Assembly: GCA_012845835.1 (NCBI GenBank)
Contig: JABAKD010000009.1
Coordinates: forward strand, 8,707,413 to 8,771,412
Length of the DNA stretch: 64,000 nucleotides
Source of the DNA: Undaria pinnatifida
Lineage: Eukaryota > Sar > Phaeophyceae > Laminariales > Alariaceae
Reading direction: 5' to 3'
The notes under the pieces were generated by a model, which worked only from the letters and a program-made list of their open reading frames with translations, made no database searches and was not told the DNA's origin. A program made the position numbers and the translations under genes. This document shows, in pieces, positions 59,059 to 64,000 of the stretch; within the stretch, counting starts at the first letter, position 1, and the number at the start of each line of letters is the position of its first letter.

Positions 59059-62000
59059 TCAACCGCTGCCCTCCTTGTTGAGGCGGTTAACCAAACCAAT
59101 AGATGGGAACCCGATCAAAAACGTTTGAGCGAACCAAAGCAGAGCGGTGTCCCTGTGGTCGGCCTGTTTGGCAGCTCGGTAGGCGTAGACGCCTTCCAGC
59201 ACGTGAATTATATAGACCGCGAAGCACAAAGCGCGCACCGTCGATACTTGGCCAAGCAGCAAGAGCCCGACGTGTTCGGCTGGGGCAGCGAACGAGAGCG
59301 GGGTGGGGGCGCACGGACAGCAGTGTACGTGCAACGAAAAGCGACGCATGCTCAGATGCAGGGAAGGCACCGATCGACACCTATCCGAATCACGATGCAA
59401 ACAGAACGTTGCATCCTTCCGGGGGGTTCATAAGTATCAATGCAAGGCTTATGCGCGAGAAAAACCAACAGAGCAGTTGTGAGAGGTCGAAATAGAATCT
59501 ACTGCTGGGAATCATCGCAGAGCTAATTCATGCTACCGGTGCACTCTGATTCTTTGGGGGTATGTCGGCGTATGATACATGCTCTGCACTACCCACCGTT
59601 CGCACACAGCGATATCCCCCTGTTTATTGATCCCTAAGCGTAGAGGGCTTACCCGTTGAGCGAACGGTAGTGGGGTAGTGGAGTCACCGGTATGAAGACA
59701 AGTAAAAGATGTACAAATACATATGAAGTTGCTCCTAGCCAAGGCACAGCGCGGAGTGCGCTCGCCAGGAAGAAAAGGCGGCTAAATAGGAGTACTTCCC
59801 AAGGGTGGTCATGGGACGGGTTTGCTCGCCGCAGGCGGGAAATGTTTTGGGTCCCATTGTGTGCGTTATGGGATCCCGCGGTCAGAATATTACGGTCCCA
59901 CTTCAATGGGATGGGATGGGCCCACTTGGGTTGTGTGTGGGATGGGGATGGGACGGGAAGCTGGGACGCCTTTCATCAATGGGGACCACATGGGAATCCA
60001 CAAAAACCGAGATGGGATGGGATGGGATAATAATAATATGTCACACGGTGGGGGGACGCCGCTGGGACTGTGTCATTGGCAATGTGGGATTGTACGTAAG
60101 ATCCAGCACGGGACCACACGTCCCCAACAATCAACTCCGAACGAGAAGCAAACCATATACTGTACGGTAATTATTTGCAGGTTGTTGTCGTATTCTGCAT
60201 TCCCCAAGGATGAAGGGCTGCACCAAACAAAATGCACAATGCCCCCAAACCTAGCCACTCAACCCCAAACCCAACACAAGCAAGTAGACGAGAAATGAGA
60301 ATTGAAGGAACTAAGGTTTCGTCCCTCCGCTTCAGATGCTCTTGCTTGAGTCAGCTCTGACGTACTTCATCAAGTGGCCGCAGGTTACCTCGCGTTCTGG
60401 AAGCGTGTCTACCGCGGGAAGCGTTCTTTTCACCAGGCACTTGACGTTCTCGCCGGCCGCCGTTGGTGGCGTGAACTCCACTACATGCTTCCAAATCCCT
60501 GAGGTCTGGCTGTGTCTCCCTTTCCCAGCACCGACCAGTCGTACCGTAAGACCGCCTATCTGCAACATATCTGGCCGTACCGACACAGGCTGAGCTGGCT
60601 GTGCTGACACAGGCTGAGCAGCAGAGCCGCCGCCGCCGGTAGAGTCCGCCATGGGGCTGTGTGTGTGTTTCCCTGCTGCCTGTCCGCAGTGCGGATGAAC
60701 ATCGGAGATTTGAATATATATATATATAGGTATACATTATGAAATACTCCGTATATGACATCCCCCGAAGAAGATTCTATTGTAGTTTCAAAGACTCTTG
60801 TGTGTGCGTCCTGAAAGCTGCACATCATTCTATTTGTGGAAGGTATATGCTCTATTTGGATGGGTAAGTCTCTCGCCAAGAGTTCCCATGGGACGGGAGT
60901 AGCTGCGTTGACAGCGGGGTTGGGGCGGGAGTAGCTGTGCCAATGCTGGGATGGGAAGCAGGTGGGATGAGCGGAGATTTATCGGTTATGTGGGAGCAAG
61001 TGGGGTAGGAATTCGCGATGGATGGGAATGGGGTGGGATGGGCAGCACAAATATCACTGTGGGATTGCCGTCCCATCCCATCCCATCCCATCCCCGTCCC
61101 ACATGCCCGTCCCATTCAATCCCATGACCACCCTTGCAAACTTTCAGCCGAACTATACGTATTTCCATCATCCCGATGTCCCGCTATCATGTGGCCAACC
61201 TATCACTGGAAACCCCTACAATACTCAACCGTCATCATATCCGCATCATATCCAAGCATACAATCAACAGCCTCCCTGCTTCGTAACTGATACGGTATGA
61301 TGCTATATTGTCATATCATCAGGGTAAAACGATTCAACGAAAAATACCGTCAATCGATATTCTCCCAGCTCTACTGTGACGCGAAAGAAAGGTTGCAGCA
61401 CCATAGTCCTTGAAAAGAACTCCATAAATCTAGAGATACAATTCAGGGACAGTATCCAACATCAATCTTTGCGAACCTAAGATCTAAGTCGTAAATCCCA
61501 AGTCCAAAAACAAAAACTCAAAGCCGAAATCCATAGACCAAAAACTCAAATCTGAAATCCAAATTTCAAAAACTCGAAAACTCAAACATCGGCCCTATAA
61601 CCAGCACTCAGACTTCCTTATAAAACGGTTGTCAGCTCCATAGAATAGGGATTCCAACAAGTGTGATCGGACAGCAGTCTCAAAACTCACTTTCGAATTA
61701 GACAAATGCCTCCCGGCTGGGTACATCCTAAAAATCCATTCAGATTCCAAATGCTCAAATCCAGAGCAAAATAATGCCATACTAGACAACGCAATCGTGA
61801 AAAAGTAATATTTCAAAAGTCAAGGAACAGTTACTTGCCTCCCTAAATACCGTGCAATTTTAAAAGTACCAAAATCCAGCTCATATATGCAGAATAATCT
61901 GTCAAAAAAACATTCAAATCAGCTCGCGAAAAAGTTAGTCGCCCTCGGGCTCAGATGTGTCGAATTCGTCGACTTTGAGACCTTTTTCCTACTTAACGAG

Positions 62001-64000
62001 CCTTCATCCTCTTTAGTGGTCAAGCGAATCCTACCCAGCACAATCGGTAACAGGTGGGCGTGACCCCTCCTTGCAGGATAAAAACTAAACGATTTGGCTC
62101 AACTGGGTCTCATTACGGGGCTAGTTGAAAAAAAAAATATTATCGTGTTTGTTGATCCCTACGAAGCGTAGAGGATTTACCCGTTGAGCGAACAGTAGTG
62201 GGGTAGTGGAGTCACCGGTATGAAAATAAGTAAAAGACGAACATATATATATGAAGTTGCTTCGAGCCAAGGCGCAGCGTGGAGTGCGCTCGCCAGGAAG
62301 AAAAGACGGCTAAATAGGCGGAGTATCTCCACCATCCCGATATCCCGTTACCATGTGGCCAACCTATCACTGGAAACCCCTACAATACTCAACCGTCATC
62401 ATATCCGCATCATATCCAAGCATACAATCAACCGACCCCTTTCACGGTGGCACTAAAGCAGTGGCATCAAATTGGCTACTATTAATAAAGGGTGGTGGCG
62501 TCACTTGGGCGACACCATTTCACCGACAACTCACCGTTACTCGCAAGCGGTGCCAGAAAACTCGGACAAGGCCCACGGAAGCCCGCGAGGGTCAGCAACC
62601 AGATGCCCATAGGGTTGAAGATGCAGTAGCCGAGGCTTGGCCTGGGAACATGGTGCCTCGCCCATCCCTTACGTTTCAACGAATCCACGATGTTTTTCAA
62701 GGCCGTTGAGGGGTCGATGCTAGAAACGTTTACGGACGATCGAAAGCAGGCGAGGAGGTGCCAGAACGCACGTCGGAAGAGAAAAGCGCAGAAAATATGT
62801 CGGAGCGTAGGTTCGCTCGACGGTTTCGCTTACCCGTACAAACGAGAGGAACACCGGCCTATTCCGTCCCATGCCCAGAGGCTCGACGGACAGTAGTGGT
62901 GACAGTGCCACTTATTCCTGTCAGCCTTGCAATGCACCGTGGCATGCGTGTTCTATCTTCTTGGCGAACGCCGACCAAAATGTTGATATGGAAGCCCACC
63001 GCCAAAACGCGGAATAATCTTCGACCCACTACATCCTCCTCCACAAAAACTATTAATCGTTAACCTCACATTTTCAGTTACTCTACGTATGTACGTGTTC
63101 GGGGTGTACGCGTTCAGATAGGGGTGCCAAACAAGCGCCGCCAGAGAGGACGTCAGGCGCGTGGTGCAATACCAAACCGCATGACTCACATTGGCTTGTA
63201 TCCTAGATCTGTGCGGGCCCGGGCATCGCTGAAGGTTCGGCTGTCAGTGAGGCTCCGGACGTCTGCCCTGGTACACAAAGGTGCTGCCGTCAACCCCACC
63301 TATCAGGCGTGCATAAAGACATACGGGTAGACGCAATGAAATTGTTAGGGAAGAAGGCGACACGCCGGGGAAGGTTGCCACACGGCCCACCTTGCGATGT
63401 TCTCAGCGTTCTCGCCCAACCGCCGAAACACTCCGACGAGCATTCGCAGAAGGGGCGTGAAACAACCGCCGGGGCGTATTTCCCAGGAGGAGGAAGTGTT
63501 GTGTCCGCGTGTTCAGGGGCGTCTTCAGTAGTGCTCGGGGAGGCGGGGCTTACGCGCACGGCGCGAGTTACGAAAGCAGTGAGTTTGATGGACGGTGGAC
63601 ATTTCACCTTACACGCCACCTCCGCCATCCAAGCGGTACAAAGCGCCACCCTTGTCGGCAACCGTATGATCTTGGAAGTCGAGTAACCTGACACCGGTGG
63701 GTCACGGGCATGCATTGAGGAACTGTTTGCTTCAAAAGATGCTGCTGCAGTGTAAAATCCAGCGTACGAATGGGCCAACGCTCACGTGATCGGGCGACAA
63801 AACCCAGGTGCAAAAAATGTACCAATATAACTGAAGACTTCTTCCAGTGATGCACGCCACGCGTTTGGCAACGAGTGAGACTGTTACCGCTCCGCAGCCA
63901 CTGCTTCTGTGGAAAGCACCGCTCTCTATCACCCGCTACGAAAAATCCTACACGCACCGTCTCCCCCTCTTTTCCACCCCTGAAGCAAGCGCTCACCGAG
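59059..64000 (-). CDS. Copy C (partial): 3' half of a third 3beta-HSD-like / DUF4499-like gene
   Basis: Minus-strand exons 63687-63608 (80 nt), 63299-63190 (110), 62719-62535 (185) and 59279-59059 (221) match exons 7, 8, 9 and 10 of copies A and B in length (the last is 12 nt longer), phase and sequence. Examples are STSKIIRLP..VALCTAW, VGLTAAPLCTRADVRSLTD, SLGYCIFNPMGIWLLTLAGF and IHVLEGVYAYRAAKQADHRD. The last four bases of the window read CTCG|GTGAGC on this strand, matching the end of exon 6 (63997-64000). Intron 9 (59280-62534) is swollen by a hAT-like element and duplicated sequence. The N-terminal enzyme half, and so the catalytic residues, lie outside the window. More diverged than A and B are from each other. 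Convergent with copy B. Confidence 0.7.
59620..59799 (+). repeat. Duplicated block, interrupted copy (left part)
   Basis: Matches 62150-62335 from GTTTATTGATCCCTA through GCGCTCGCCAGGAAGAAAAG. Its right part (61159-61265) is separated from it by an inserted element. The uninterrupted copy reads straight through. Confidence 0.8.
59800..61136. mobile_element. hAT-like element in copy C intron 9
   Basis: The ends are inverted: CAAGGGTGGTCATGGGA at 59800 and TCCCATGACCACCCTTG ending at 61136. This resembles the CA.GGGTGG.CA start of hAT elements. Near both ends are GGGATGGGATGGG arrays and their complement. Comparison with the uninterrupted copy at 62150-62434 shows that the site was invaded: GTACTTCC before the element and GTATTTCC at 61159-61166 after it, against GTATCTCC at the empty site. 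About 22 bases of unexplained sequence lie between the right end and the second site copy. A BED-finger-like exon lies inside. Confidence 0.65.
60332..60652 (-). CDS. BED zinc-finger-like frame inside the hAT-like element
   Basis: 106-residue frame beginning MADSTGGGGSAAQ with a Gln/Pro/Ala-rich start. It then has SGIWKHVVEFTPP, NVKCLVKR and CGHLMKYVRADS. The order W-K-H, C..., H-L resembles a BED finger (aromatic residue, Cys pair, His pair), although the second Cys and final His are not both clear. BED fingers sit at the N terminus of hAT transposases and bind the terminal repeats. No transposase core follows in the element. Could be a first exon or a remnant. Confidence 0.4.
   Translation of the reverse strand: MADSTGGGGSAAQPVSAQPAQPVSVRPDMLQIGGLTVRLVGAGKGRHSQTSGIWKHVVEFTPPTAAGENVKCLVKRTLPAVDTLPEREVTCGHLMKYVRADSSKSI
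61159..61265 (+). repeat. Duplicated block, interrupted copy (right part)
   Basis: Matches 62328-62434 almost exactly, including ATGTGGCCAACCTATCACTG, AACCCCTACAATACTCAACC and CATCATATCCGCATCATATC. Confidence 0.9.
61266..62149. other. Intronic sequence of copy C, no gene recognised
   Basis: A/T-richer stretch with CAAAATCC/AAATCCAAA-type short repeats near 61495-61580. No coding feature seen. Confidence 0.4.
62150..62434 (+). repeat. Duplicated block, uninterrupted copy (empty site)
   Basis: Continuous counterpart of 59620-59799 plus 61159-61265. It serves as the pre-insertion reference for the element at 59800-61136. Confidence 0.85.

Overview
The window looks like nuclear DNA of a eukaryote with mid-range GC, intron-rich genes and many transposons and simple repeats. 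Nothing prokaryotic is visible. The gene structure (ten short exons, mostly introns of 0.3-1 kb) and the retroelement type (an integrase with a tail ending in a 'Y.DGD.E' motif) suggest a stramenopile, possibly a brown alga. That placement is an inference. Most long reading frames here are chance frames in repeats.

Layout. 0-20 kb holds repeats only: a 21-bp minisatellite, a 2-kb TA-flanked inverted-terminal-repeat element (3976-5955), two dispersed families repeated at 9.5-12.5 kb, CAG-rich and C-rich duplicated blocks, and a 1-kb foldback palindrome (19.07-20.07 kb). 21.2-25 kb holds a decayed retroelement whose pol part has a diverged cytosine-5 DNA methyltransferase-like domain, a basic linker and a DDE integrase. 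I see no reverse transcriptase in it. 25-27.8 kb is repeats and intergenic DNA.

28-64 kb is a cluster of three paralogous genes. Each encodes a protein of about 480 residues: a 3beta-HSD/NSDHL-type SDR domain followed by a two-helix C-terminal membrane domain resembling DUF4499/TMEM254. Copy A (minus, 43413 to 28309) and copy B (plus, 44599 to 55935) are head to head with 1.2 kb between their starts. Copy C (minus, window end to 59059) converges on B and is cut by the window edge. Exons were placed by matching frames, splice sites and phases between copies. Exons 7, 8 and 9 are 80, 110 and 185 nt in all three; exons 2, 4, 6 and 10 are 91, 84, 175 and 209 nt in both A and B. Both complete copies keep an open frame but lack the SDR catalytic Tyr and Lys, so they may be pseudo-enzymes or have changed chemistry. 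Both use a GC-AG intron 3.

The introns carry most of the mobile DNA: a GGGTC-rich element and an 882-bp TA-flanked element in A intron 1, a pogo-like element (with a PCNA-binding-like C terminus) and a LINE fragment in B intron 3, and a hAT-like element in C intron 9. Coordinates come from reading the sequence by eye. Family names rest on motif recognition, without a database search.
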